NCBI GenBank assembly: GCA_030248195.1
Contig: JASAND010021140.1
Coordinates: 1-64,000, forward strand
Source of the DNA: Trissonchulus latispiculum
Taxonomy: Eukaryota > Nematoda > Enoplea > Enoplida > Ironidae
DNA length: 64,000 bases
Reading direction: 5' to 3'
Shown here: positions 42,692 through 54,494 of the stretch, piece by piece
Layout of the letters: every line of letters begins with the position of its first letter
Numbering within the stretch: position 1 is the first letter of the stretch
Position numbers and translations under genes: made by a program
Notes under the pieces: generated by a model
Told to the model about the DNA's origin: nothing
Database searches by the model: none
The model's input: only the letters and a program-made list of their open reading frames with translations

Positions 42692-44060
42692 AGAAAATTT
42701 TCCCTCTGGAAAAATTACACCGGTTAAATTTTTCCGGAGGGGAAAAATTTCACCGTTGAGCTGTAATTGAATTTTTAAAAGTAAATTTCTGCTGTCCAAC
42801 CAATTTCTTTTTCAGAAAATTATCTACATAATTAACTGAATCGAATTTTTAATCGTTATCCTTACTAATACAGCAACAGTTTTATCAGATACTGACAAGG
42901 ATCCAAATCACAGCTTCAACAACTAAAATAAATCCCGAATCTTTTGACAGATATATAATATTTACCACAAATTCTTCCTTTTTAGTTTTGGTAAAGCCGC
43001 AGTTATAGAGTTTGTGTTCAAAGAGAAAGATTAAATGGAAGTACTTGATCATATCACCTTGTTCCTCTTACAATTATTTACTGTTTCGATTTCAGAAATT
43101 CTGCAAAAACGTAGCAGAAAACGGGGACATTTTTGCCAGGTAGACTAATGTTTTTGTCTCAACTTTAAATTTTATTTTCGTTCTTTTGTTGTATAGAATT
43201 TTTAATGGGTTTCAAATTTCAAATTCATTTTTATAATTTTTTAATTACTTAATTTAAGGAATTTAAGCTCTTTTTCAAAATTTTTGGGTTAATTTTAACT
43301 CTACTCTAATACGCTCTAAGTACTAAGTATCTAAGTACTCTTTCCGGACAAGCTCCAAAAGACAAAATATACTTCTTGCTGGCCAGGTAAGGCTTGGGCA
43401 CGCTCACTCTTCTGTTGTTCGTTAGGTTTAGCTAAAATTTAGTTCAGCGAAAAATTTAATCCATTAAAGGAAGAAAATAAAATTGAAAATTGGGACAGCA
43501 GAACTATTAACTTGGTGTTTTCTCTACTTGTTATTTTTCTCCATGTCTAAGTTATCTGTTTCCTCTGCAGAATTTTTGAAATCGAAACCGTAAGAGGAAC
43601 AAGATTATAAGGCACTAACAATCAAGTGTAGCCGTTTAAGGGGGTCCATCATGAAATATTTTTAGTCCGCGGATTTCGCTCACTTTCACACATGAGGCAA
43701 ATTTTCGCAAATCAACTACACGTTTTTAGCTTATTTTGTTATGCACCTTTAAAAACCATTAGGAAAAACATTTTCGTACGGTTTCCAACCGGATGGGCTT
43801 GATCAGAATCTTCTTTAACGAATTTCACAGAGAAACAGTTCCCTTTGTTCCTCCTGATGCAATGAAACATTTAACAGCGTTTAACTTAAACTGGAAGCAT
43901 TTTCGACCCATAGTTCTATAGGAAGAATTCATCCCTGCAATGAGAGCTTTCGATTGATAGGTCATATTTTGAAAAATCTAAAAATCGCTGTTTTGAGAAA
44001 TTCGGGCTTACAGGGTCCCGTTTGGCACGCTGAGAAGAACTGGACATAGCTGTCAGCATA
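42692..44060. other. unassigned DNA upstream of the poly(A) polymerase gene
   Basis: No exon recognised, though promoter and UTR exons of the minus-strand gene could lie here. The segment next to the start has an inverted GGAAAAATTT pair (about 42700-42750). Confidence 0.35.
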
Positions 44061-44069
44061 ATTCATGCT

Positions 44070-44885
44070 GAAAATAGATCCAAAGCCATGAATGCACAAG
44101 TTGGAATACAAAATAGGCCGTTTAGGACAATATTGTTGTCGTAATTTAGCAAAATTTTCGAAAAAACCGAAATTTTAAAAATTTTGCTAAAAATGCCCAT
44201 ATATGCGTCAATAAAATCGCGAAACTGAGAGAAATACAATGGAACCACTGGTATCAGTGGAACCGCCAATTCAAGTACTACGTTACCCTTGAGTTAGAAT
44301 TTTTATTCAAGCCTTTGAATTAGGGCAATTTACCGTTCTTTCCGAAGACCAGACCGAAGATTCAGCTACAAGAAACGTTGGAGTTTGACGCTTCGTCACC
44401 GTTTGCGATAAGTAAAGAATTTTTGGGACCTGAATCAAAATTCTACTTCCAGCGTACCGCAGTTTATGATCATATATAGCTACATCATAAATGCAAAATT
44501 ATGCAGTATTACAACTGTTCGTCGAGAGACTTTTTGGCGCAAGAATAAAATCACCACTCAGTTCCTATGTTTAACACATGCAGACCCCAACTTTAACCTA
44601 AAATTACTCGACAACCGTAAGAGACAAGAGTTTAATTTAAAAATTCATAAAAATATTCCACTCAAAGATCAAACATATGTGAAAATGAGCGAAATCAGAG
44701 ATGGTAAAAAATGGACCCCCCCAATATTTCTTTTTGAACACCAATGTATTTAATTGAATTAGTTAAAAGAAAGTTGAATTTTGAAGAATTCCCCCTAATA
44801 AGAAGAATTGATCAATTGACAATTGATCCAAAGCCAAGATTGCACACGTTGGAATACAAATAGGCCGTTTAGGACAATAATGTTG
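44070..44885. repeat. two direct copies of a 70-bp sequence
   Basis: GATCCAAAGCCATGAATGCA with GGCCGTTTAGGACAATATTG (about 44078-44145) recurs as GATCCAAAGCCAAGATTGCA with the same following block at about 44825-44885. A 95-codon frame between them (44466-44753) has no recognisable domain. Confidence 0.65.
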
Positions 44886-44889
44886 TCGA

Positions 44890-47250
44890 AATCGCCTGAA
44901 AATCGGCAAAGAAATTCATGGAAAATGGTTTAAGTTGAAGAATTCTTGGTCGCAGTGTGCATGTGTGAATGTCCAAGTCGTGTCTGTATTTATATGTAAT
45001 CAGACAGAGCTGCCAATCTCTTAAATAACCTAATCAATCGTAAATTAACTGAACAGGTTAGTTTACCTAATAACATAAGGTCAGGAATGCCAATAACATC
45101 AAGGAAGAAGTAATCCAAATCAGAACGGATATTAATTTAGCTAAGTGATAGGTACTACAAGCTTCCAAGTGTTTCTCCTTATGAAAAGCTGGTGCCTCTT
45201 CATTTGGACCCCATTTATTGTCCCCTTCCTGTAATCATCCAAAGATTTAGGCGCTAATCACCATAATAAACGGAGACTTCAAATAGATGACAGATACATT
45301 TAATTTCCTTCTAGTAATGAGAAACAACTTCAGTTTTTAGCAAGTATTAATCACTAGAAGATGGTTCATTAATTAATTAGTATTAATTAGTGTGAATTAG
45401 GTAGTAATTACGTAATGTCGAAATTTTACATGGAAACATGACTTAGGTTTAGGTTGAATTGAAAGGCAATTCTTCACTGATTCCAAGAATGCAAATTTTA
45501 TCTCCCAACTCCAAACACTGAGAAAGTTATGATCGAAAATGTTTTAGTAAAAATGTTCCCTGTTTCGTAATTTTGGACTCTTTAAAATGTTTGTTTTAAC
45601 TTGGGACTTACACAACCTTTGTGGTTAGTTCAATCTCATTGTCTGGGAAGCTGTCTGGCTTCCAGACACCGTAGTAGTAAGCCTTCACTACTGCGGCCGT
45701 TCATCCCTCCCTACACGTGAGGCTGTCCTCACCTGAACTTTTCGCTGGCCTTAGTCCAGCGGAAGAATTGCCTCTCCAAAGGAAAGTTAATACACACTTT
45801 TTCGCTATTTTAATGGTTTGGAGGGGGCCTAATTCCCCCAAAAAAAATTAAACTAAGAGAAACTAAATTAAACTTAGGTAGTTAGGTACGTAGAATTTGT
45901 TGGTATAATTTTTATTTAGTTAGAAAATACGTAGGAATCGTTATGTGCATATTTCTTCAAATTTTTGTTTCACTTACTCTCTTATCCTCAGTCAAGTGAG
46001 GACAAGGAGATTCCAGCAACAAGAAGCAATTATTGCTAAGACTAGTAGGTAGCGTCCCTTGTTTTCAGCCAAAAGTTCAAGTCAAATTTAAAAGTGAGGG
46101 GGCCGAAAACAAAGGAATAATCAATAATTATTAACCAAAATAAAAAATTATTTCATTCAAATTAACCCATTTAGGGTTTACCCATTTCGCGCAGGCTCAG
46201 AATGGCCTATGTTTTACTTTTTTTCGTCAATTTTTAAGCAAGTTGAAATCACGTTTTAATTATTTATCCCTTTGGTTACGTTTACGTGTAAAAACCTAAA
46301 ATTATATAAAATTCGCCCAAGTTTCGTCCCCGAAATTTATCAAAAAGTTGGTCAGTTGCGGGCAATATTTCGCCGTTATCATTAATTTGAGCCCCCGACT
46401 GAACTCCAGGCCAAAAAGAGCCTGGAACTGGATGTGTAAAAGGTTGGAAGCTTCTAAAATTTTCTAGAAACATCTAGAAGCTTTTCTTTAAAATCAATGG
46501 AAAAGTTCTCCCGCCGCCCTAATTACAAACTGTCAACAAGCTGTCAGCGAGCTGTCGCTCGCTCCCCTAACTCCAAAATTTTAATCAGTGTTCACTGAGA
46601 CCGAGAGCGGCTGCAAAATTGTCCCCTTCCCCGTGTGCATTGTCTCTCGTGACATGTGTAGCGGTACCAGAGTGAAACTAGCCTATTAACACAATAGTAC
46701 CGTTACCCCGCGAGAGCAACTCAAGCGAGCAGACCGTGGCACAAGTGAATAACACACCAACCGCGCAGGAGCCGGCCAGGGAAGCCTCGGCAAATAAATA
46801 GACCTAGTGAGGGGGTGACACCCGCTCACCTCAGAAATAGCACTAAACTAACCTAGGAGCTCAGAAATGACCTACCCAGACTAGACACAACTAATGGAGA
46901 TATTCAATAAGTAACAACAATACTATGAAGAGAGCAATTATAGAAATAACAACTGATAGAATTTAGGGGGCACAGCCCGGCAAATACGTACAGTTATACA
47001 GTAAATAAACTGCACACACGCACTCACCAATATAAAGGGCGAAGCCCCGCTAACGTACCAATATATCCACTGAGGAGAACACAGGGGGAAACTATACAGT
47101 GGAGATAGGGAGAGAATAGAGAGAGAACACGACTAGACTGTACAAGGGAAAACCCAACACTGAAAGGGAGAGAAGTTTGACGGATAACCCCCTCCCAAGA
47201 GAAGCGCCCTCTAGCTGGAGTGTCCCAATCATGTAGCTCCTCAGTCGATA
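44890..47250. other. unassigned intergenic DNA
   Basis: No coding exon, RNA gene or transposase found. AATAAA-like strings occur but are not tied to a gene. Confidence 0.35.
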
Positions 47251-47254
47251 CAGT

Positions 47255-47769
47255 TTAAGTTTACTGCAACGGTGAAACAACGAACGCCATGTTGTCATGC
47301 AAGCATTGCGCTAAAAACAACACTCCCTCTGAAGCAAAGCTGAGTCCGATCATGTATTAGGCTTACATGAAGACTGAGATTAAGATGAGTTAATCTTGGT
47401 AGTGTTGAAGTAAAGTAATGGAGTCACTTAGGGTCAAGAAAATATAAGGTTGCCGAATTTAAATGTGCCTAATTCATTTCGTTCATTCGGAAAGCTATTT
47501 AGGCATGAGGGTCCCGGTGACCGGTGTTGGCACGGCCCCGGGGGCGCTTCCCAAATGAGTCAGCCCGGGCCCCTCTCAAGCTAAAATTGTACTTTTCCTT
47601 CAAATTAAGCTTTTAGGAGTTACGGTTAACGGTTGGCATGGCTTGGCTTAGACTCATTCCTCTTCGCCGTTATCCCACAAATTGGAGACAACCATTCAAT
47701 TATTGGCAACCTGAATAGAGTTTATATAGTTTACAGCAACGGCGGAACAACTAACGCCATGTTGTAATT
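47255..47769. repeat. direct repeat pair flanking about 430 bp
   Basis: TTTACTGCAACGGTGAAACA with ACGCCATGTTGT at 47262-47298 recurs as TTTACAGCAACGGCGGAACA with ACGCCATGTTGT at 47729-47764. It may be the ends of an unclassified insertion or local duplication. No gene between them. Confidence 0.5.
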
Positions 47770-47789
47770 AGTGATGTGCGCTGAGACAT

Positions 47790-47855
47790 TTGCCCGTTCC
47801 GGAGCTCCGGCCGGAGCGGGCTGTCGGAGCACCGGAGCTCCGGAGCTCCGACTGT
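47790..47855. repeat. GGAGCTCCGG palindromic cluster
   Basis: Several overlapping copies of the self-complementary GGAGCTCC motif occur in 60 bases. The element it belongs to is unclear. Confidence 0.5.
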
Positions 47856-48746
47856 TAGTGAAGGCAAAATTTCAAAAATTTCGGTTTAGGCTAAATAGAT
47901 GTTGTTTAGTCAATAAAAAGCATGCCTACTCGCTGCGCTGTATATTTTTATGATAAAATAAAAATAAAATAAAAGTTTTATCGTTTAACTGTTTATGTTC
48001 AGATGCTGATTTCTTTGCTACATACGAATTACATTTGTTCGCTGTATTTTGTATTTTGTATCTGAAATAAATTCAGCTTTTGACAATATTTCACAGAATT
48101 TTTGGGTTAATTGATTGTTACTGCTGTGTTAGTAAATGTAAAAGCCCATGTTAGTTTACACTGCAGTTTACTTTAATGTTTCACCTTTTCCAAGATTTGG
48201 CAAAATTAGATATTATATTCCACATGAAATACTCAATATTTCTTGCAGGAATTTCATCAAATTTCTTCAAATGTATATCAAACTTTTTAAATTCATGCAT
48301 AAAATATTGCAAATTTGATGAGTGTGGACCAGATTTCATTTACCCACTACGTATTTAACTTATCGTGAGGATGTATAATACGTAGGTAATCAAACTGAAA
48401 CTTATAAAATCGGAGTTAACAGAATTTTGATCTGAAAGATAGAAAAAAAGCACAGAAAACAGCTGCAGTTTTTGAAAGTTTACATGGAACAGATTTAACG
48501 GAAATGTAATATTTAATGGAACAATTAGTAACAAGTACGGAATTTAAAACGTTTTACGGAATGAATTCTTAAATGTATTTGAGTTGTATTTAATTTTTCT
48601 TTCATATATTTAGAACATAGACAAGTTTAAATTGTCTCCAGAGAAAAGAACCGTTTTGAGAGGTATATATAAGAACGCAGCCTTGGGAAAATTGAAACTA
48701 GTTTAGTTAAGAAGAAGTCTAGAAAAATTTAGAATACTAAGATCAA
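47856..48746. other. unassigned AT-rich DNA
   Basis: A TATA-like GTATATATAAG at about 48662, followed by GAACGCAGCC, resembles a core promoter, but no gene is visible downstream. Confidence 0.3.
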
Positions 48747-48850
48747 GAGTACCATAATACATAAGAGTATGACAAGCATCATACGCTATGTATTATGAGC
48801 TTGCAACGTATTCTGCGTCGCTGACCCCCCATGCCCTATGATGCATAGTT
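48747..48850 (+). mobile_element. partial MITE of the CAAGAGTA family
   Basis: CAAGAGTACCATAATACATA, TAAGAGTATGACAAGCATCA and TCGCTGACCCCCC follow the left end and inner part of the copies at 56707-57590. The right end is missing. Confidence 0.6.
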
Positions 48851-49149
48851 ATTTACTGATAAAAAATATAGATATCGCTGTTTCTTTTGGCTTCTTCATA
48901 TTAGTGTAGTGTAGAGGCAGTATATTCTAGTGCCTTGGCTTACACATAGCTATGCCTATTATTGCAAATGTTGCAAAGGTGAACAAGAAATGTTGACACA
49001 GAGCAATTTCTTCACGTGTCAAACACGTAAGTCACAATCCTCAAGAGGCTGTTACAACTATGCAGTAATGCTTGAAGTTATCTGTTCATCGAGCTATCCA
49101 GATAAAGAAGGTTGGAGATGTTATGTATAGTGGTAGGTAATAATTGCAT

Positions 49150-52110
49150 GATCGTCCCAAATTGTAGGATAAGGCTGACTTATTTTTCTGAAGAAAGAGT
49201 ATAAGATTTCGCTAAGCATTTTTATTTCGCCTACAAGAATACCGGTAAGACGTCTTTCATAATTTGTTTTATTTTGAGAAGAGTGTAATTATTTACATCT
49301 GCGATATTAATAGATTGTGCACATTTTCCTGCTCCGCAAAGCTTAAAAATGGCATACTAATTTAGTTGGTTTAACGTAGTGTTCTGAGTCTATCGATTAA
49401 TAAAATTGGTAACGATGATGAAGGGTTTCATTTCCATTGTCCGGTGCAAGTCATTCTCAAGAGTAATTATGTAACATCTGTGGGTACGCAGTTCAAACAA
49501 TGGTAGAAAGGATCAGTGTGTATTGGAAATACTATTCCATATTTGTTATAGTTGTTATAGTGGTTTATTAAAATGTAGGTGATGTATTTAAAAATTTGGT
49601 CGGCTGCAATTAGTTTATTAACATATATTGTCCACAAAATATCACGTTTTCCTTATCCGCAAATTTTTTCTGAAAATTTTGCGGAGCAAGAAGCAACGAG
49701 TAACGTTATAAAGTAACACAAAGTAACTGAAACTTGCATACAGGGATTTTCTGGGTTGCTGAGTTAGAATCTGAATCTTAAATTCAGTTTTCAATTTAAA
49801 TTCAGTTTTTGTTATCTCAGCATAAACAGACAACTTTAGCTCTCACCGAGTTAACGAAAAATGGAATCGAAAACCGGATTTCAAATTCGTGCTCACAGCC
49901 TCAGAAAATTCTATCTGCAAGATATCAGAATTTCATGTCACCTTGCTCCCCTTATCAATTTAATATTTTTAATTTCAAGGTTCTAAATGCAAAATGGCTA
50001 GGGAAAACGCGCAATAAACCTCAATCTAAAGATGCTATTGCCTAAATCTATCAATGTTTACAATTGCTTTCTGAATAATTGGATGGTTGTCCCCAATTGT
50101 AGGATACGGCAGACTTATTTTTCTGAATAAAGAGTATGGAAATTAATTTAAAGTCAACATAATAGGGCAACCAAGCAGACACAGTAAGCGTCTATTCATC
50201 TTGAATATAAGATTTTGCTACGCATTCTTATTTCGCCTACAAGAATACCGGTAAGACGTTTTCATAATTTGTTGTATTTTGAGAAGAGTGTAGTCATTTA
50301 CATATGCTATATTAATAGACTGTGCACGGTTTCCTGCTCCGCAAAACGTTTTCTGAATGCATGCAGGGATTTTCTACGCAAACGCTGAGCTAGCCTTCAA
50401 TATCTTCAATATATTTAGCCCCGTGCCCATTCATGAAATTGACGATAATGGCATCTTTTCTGTCTACGCATTATTGATAAACAAATAAGTTCTGCATATC
50501 CACCTTCACATTTATTTCAACATTTCTTTTACACAAACGCTGAGCGAATGTTCAATATCTGCAATGTATTTTGCCCTATACTCAGTCATGAAATTGATGG
50601 TGACAATATCATCCCTCTGTTCGTCAGTTAACTATCTCACTATTTATCAACAGATTACTGCTAAAATCAAACAATAAACATCACAAATTTTAAAACACAG
50701 TCTCCACATTATTGCTAAGACAAAAACAATAAACAGCGCATGTTTTAAACACATATCCTTTCTCATCAGGGCTGCCTTCTAGAGATGAGATCAGGGCCGA
50801 ATTTTCAGGGGGGGAAAGGGGCGGGAAATGCGGCGGGGGGGGGGGGGGGGGGGGGAAACGGTTTTAAAAAATCGGGGGGGGGGGGCGGGGCAAAGGGCCC
50901 CCATTTTCGGGGCCAGGTAGGCTCAGAGAAATTGCGAAATAATATTCAGCCCCCCCCCCCCAGAGAAAAGAGAAAAAAAAAATAAGGGGGTTAATTGGAA
51001 TGGTTTAATGTTTTAGTGAGTTTAAAATAGTTACATAGTAGGTGGAATTTTTGTTACTCAAAGCAGACAAACAAACACAAACAGGCACTCATTATCACCT
51101 AAAATTTCGAAAAACCGTACGCAAACTCAAACAATATTTGGCACATGCAGTCTCATTTGGTGCAAAGAAAGCAAGAAATTTGAAGTCAAGAAGACAAAGA
51201 CAATTATTAGAATTGGAAAGTGTACATGTGCAATAGATTAATCTGTAAAAAACGTCAGGGCTTGGCAGGGCCGGACAGGGCCGGGCCGGGCCGGGCTTTC
51301 TCCGTTGGGAGCTGCGCGGCCCGGCCTGGCCCTTACCAATTTTTTCACAGGCCCGGCCCGGCCCGGCCCTGGCTAGACATCAGGTCTGCGCGGCCCGGCC
51401 CGGCCCGTCGGGCCGGGCCGGGCTGGGCCGGGCCGGGCTTTCTCGGCCCTGATCTCATCTCTACTGCCTTCTACATGATGTCTCTGCGTGCTCATGGGCA
51501 CATAGAATCATACTTGTTACATACAGACTGAAAGATCAGCTTGTTGAACTTTTGCCTTTATGATTAATAACACAACAAGTTTCGCATTAATCTAAAGAAA
51601 GAGTATGCAAATTAATTTTAACATTCATTTTTCTGAGGAAAGAATATGCAAATTAGTTTTGTCAATATAATAGTGTAGCCCAGCATGCACAGTACTCATT
51701 TGTTCGTTTTGCATTCAAGATTCCGCTATGCGACTCCGCTACAAGAATGCCAGTAAGCCTTCTATTTTATTATTTTTTATTTTGAGAAGAATGTACTTAT
51801 TTATGTATGCATATCCGATATTGATTGAGCAAATGTTCCTGCTCTGCCAAACTTTTTGTCCCCGATTTTGCTGAAAACTTGCATGTATTAATTTTCAGGG
51901 GAGCTGAGTAAGAATCTGAATTTAAATTCAGTTTTTGTTTTTTCTGCATAAGCAGACAACTTTAGCTGTCACCGAATTAACGAAAAACGGAATCGAAAGT
52001 CGGATATCAGATACGTACTGAGACGCTCAGAAAACTTCTATTTGCAGGTTCTCCGGACAAAATCTTTCGCTCAGGTTGGCTTTTTGCGCAGTCTCAATCT
52101 AATACCTTAG
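49150..52110. repeat. region of diverged local duplications
   Basis: A block with GAAAGAGTAT, TTCGCCTACAAGAATACCGG, TTGAGAAGAGTG and TTTTCCTGCTCCGCAAA occurs at about 49180-49345, 50095-50345 and (more diverged) 51640-51860. A second block (TTTAAATTCAGTTTTTG, GACAACTTTAGCT, TCACCGA.TTAACGAAAAA) occurs at about 49760-49920 and 51910-52050. The order is similar in each copy, so it looks like an imperfect segmental tandem duplication. No gene recognised. Confidence 0.6.
50780..51463. mobile_element. 684-bp hAT-like MITE with 8-bp target duplication
   Basis: Ends TAGAGATGAGATCAGGGCCG and its exact inverted partner (CGGCCCTGATCTCATCTCTA). The flanks repeat CTGCCTTC (50772-50779 and 51464-51471), an 8-bp duplication as made by hAT transposases, and TAGAGATG is a typical hAT terminus. 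Inside, the left part holds long G tracts and the right part GGGCCGGGCC arrays. No transposase. Confidence 0.85.
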
Positions 52111-52126
52111 ATGCTATAGCCTAATC

Positions 52127-53407
52127 TAAAGTCTGACCAAAAAATGTAGAAAGCGAAATTGTTTGCTTTATATCTCGTAAACGCTTCAAGATAACTGCCA
52201 TAAATTATATATTTTCTGAACCGGAATGATGAGATCTTTCTTCTCATGAAAAAGTTTTTGAAATTTCGTCGATTTCGGGTGCCGCTTTTATATTCCAGAG
52301 GATTGGTAAATGCTACAACCACGATTTTTTTCAGAAATTTCCTGCCCGATGTCCTACACAAATTTCAGTTTGTTGGTTGAAAATTGCGTGAGTTATTCCA
52401 TTTTTAGATTTTCAAAATCCTTTGATTTGCCGTTTTTTTTTCGACTTTGTCTGTTGTTTCGCCACCGCTCAACGAAAAAATTTTTTATTGATTTTTCATA
52501 GGTTTCCGCTTCATGATATACGTGGTATTTCATTTGAAAGTCGATTTTTTCGAAAAATCCTTTTTTGACCCAAATTTCGGCAAGCGAATCCAGCAAAAGT
52601 GAATAAAAATAACATATCATAAAGTTCATTATGAGCTGAATCCAACGATATGTTTCGGCTCGATTCGCCAGCAATGAATTTTTAAACATTTTCCTTATTT
52701 CAGCTGGTTTTTGCTAGTTTACGCTGGTTCAGGTAAATCTAGGCGGCAACATCAAAGGAAGCCAAAAACCAGCTTGAAATAAGGGACATGTTTAAAAATT
52801 CATTGCTGGCGCAATATGTCGTAGCCACGAAAACTTTATATCGTTGGATTCAGCTCATAATGAACTTTATGATTATGTTATTTTTATTCACTTTTGGTGG
52901 ATTCGCTTTGCCGGAATTTTGGGTCAAAAAGTGGTATTTTTCGAAAAAATCGACTTTCAAATTTTGAAATACCACGTATATCAGATGAAAGCGGACACCC
53001 AGGCGGTCCTGAAAATCCAATCAAAAAATTTTTTTCGTTGAGCGAGTGGCGAGTAACAACCAGTCAAAGTCGAAAAAGCGGCAAAGATCAAAGGATTTTG
53101 AAAATCTAAAAAATGGAGTAACTCACGCAATTTTCAACCAACAAAGCTGAAATTTGGTGTGTAGGACATTCGGGCAAGGGGAAAATTTTCCTGAAAAAAT
53201 CGTGGTTGTAGCATTTACCAATCCTTCTGGACATATAAAAGCGGCACCCTTTGAAATCGCACGGGAAATTTCAAAAAAATTTTTTCACGAGAAGAAAGAT
53301 CTCATCATTCCGGTTCAGAAAATATATAATTTATGGCAGTTATCTTGAAGCGTTTACGAGATATAAAGCAAACAATTTCGCTTTCTACATTTTTTGGTCA
53401 GACTTTA
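52127..53407. mobile_element. 1.28-kb near-complete palindrome
   Basis: From TAAAGTCTGACCAAAAAATG at 52127 the sequence runs inverted to its complement ending 53407. The centre (52690-52790) is also self-complementary (CCTTATTTCAGCTGGTTTTT against AAAAACCAGCTTGAAATAAGG). Frames in it mirror each other. It ends 13 bp before the exon at 53421. Confidence 0.85.
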
Positions 53408-53420
53408 ACAATGATTACAG

Positions 53421-53498
53421 CTTTCTGGGAAGCAGATTTCTGCATTCATATCTAAGCCCACCATTAAACACGGATCCGCGGGGCTTGGTCGAGTGCAG
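53421..53498 (+). CDS. unidentified gene, exon
   Basis: Acceptor AATGATTACAG, donor GTGCAG|GTAAAA; 26 codons in phase 0 encoding LSGKQISAFISKPTIKHGSA and GLGRVQ. It reads without a stop into the exon at 53941. No family recognised. Upstream exons were not found and would lie beyond the palindrome at 52127-53407. Confidence 0.5.
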
Positions 53499-53940
53499 GT
53501 AAAAATGTCTGTCCCACTTCTTTCTTTTATAACAGCAAGCTAAAAGTCTGACACGAAAATGTGTGTCGAATACTGTCATCACTTATATTGCATTTGTCGA
53601 ATACTGTGATCACTTATACCGCATTTAATATTCATCAGAGACCCATAACATTTACTATTATATATTATATATACCTGGCAATAAGGAAAAGTTTTGAAAG
53701 ATTTCAAATTTTGAAAAATATCAGTTTATCGGAGTTTTCTGTGGAACATTCTTGCTTTCCCTTGCTTGCCTGAAAATATGGCGCAAGAACGAAACAATTG
53801 ATTGCTGCCTTTTCAACTTTGTCAGGCTACTGTTCGCTCAGTAGTTGTTATATTTTGTTTTCATTTTCGGGAGGTTGCAAGCTATGACCATGCAAAACAC
53901 TGTATAATCTTAATATGTATATACATTTATATTTTTCCAG

Positions 53941-54081
53941 ATTACCAAAACTCCAAGAAAGGTGGACTGTTTAGCCGCCACTACAACTGAAAAAGGCCAC
54001 CTGATATACTTACCACCGGAAGTGATTCAGTGGCTGCAGCTCTTCACTGAAGCGATTGGGAAGAAATGCGATGACTCTTAA
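53941..54081 (+). CDS. unidentified gene, terminal exon
   Basis: Acceptor TATATTTTTCCAG. It encodes ITKTPRKVDCLAATTTEKGH, then LIYLPPEVIQWLQLFTEAIG and KKCDDS before TAA. The amphipathic VIQWLQLFTEAIGKK helix at the end recalls the C-terminal helix of PH-like folds, but this is only a shape resemblance. The other two frames close quickly, supporting this one. Confidence 0.5.
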   Translation: MTKTPRKVDCLAATTTEKGHLIYLPPEVIQWLQLFTEAIGKKCDDS

Positions 54082-54494
54082 TCAGTGTGCGGTGCAGTGT
54101 GCAGGCCGCGATCAAGTTCTTCGATGAAGGGTAAGCTTTACATTGCATTAAAGGGGGAAAGAGGGAGCTGGTCCAAAGGGGGAGCTTTGGTCCAAAATAG
54201 ATAGTCACTGATTTCGCTCATTATCTCACACATTAAAGATTCATATGTTCTTAATAAAAACAAGACACAAAAATTATAGAGGATTTAGGTTAAAAGCTGG
54301 ACAACTTAAAAATTTCGGTGAGCCGTTCAAAATTTGTAGTTTTGTATCTAGTTTTTTTAAATTCATACGAGACGAGACCACTACCAAACAATGCTTGATA
54401 AGCCTAGAGTGCAGTTAACTATATTCCGTTTCTGTATTTAAAAAACTTGACCAATTGAGCTGAAATTTGGTATGGGTATGTTTTCTACCACGCT

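Noticed and set aside
48660..48720. TATA-like core promoter
   Set aside because: No coding exon or transcript evidence follows; AT-rich text makes such matches common.
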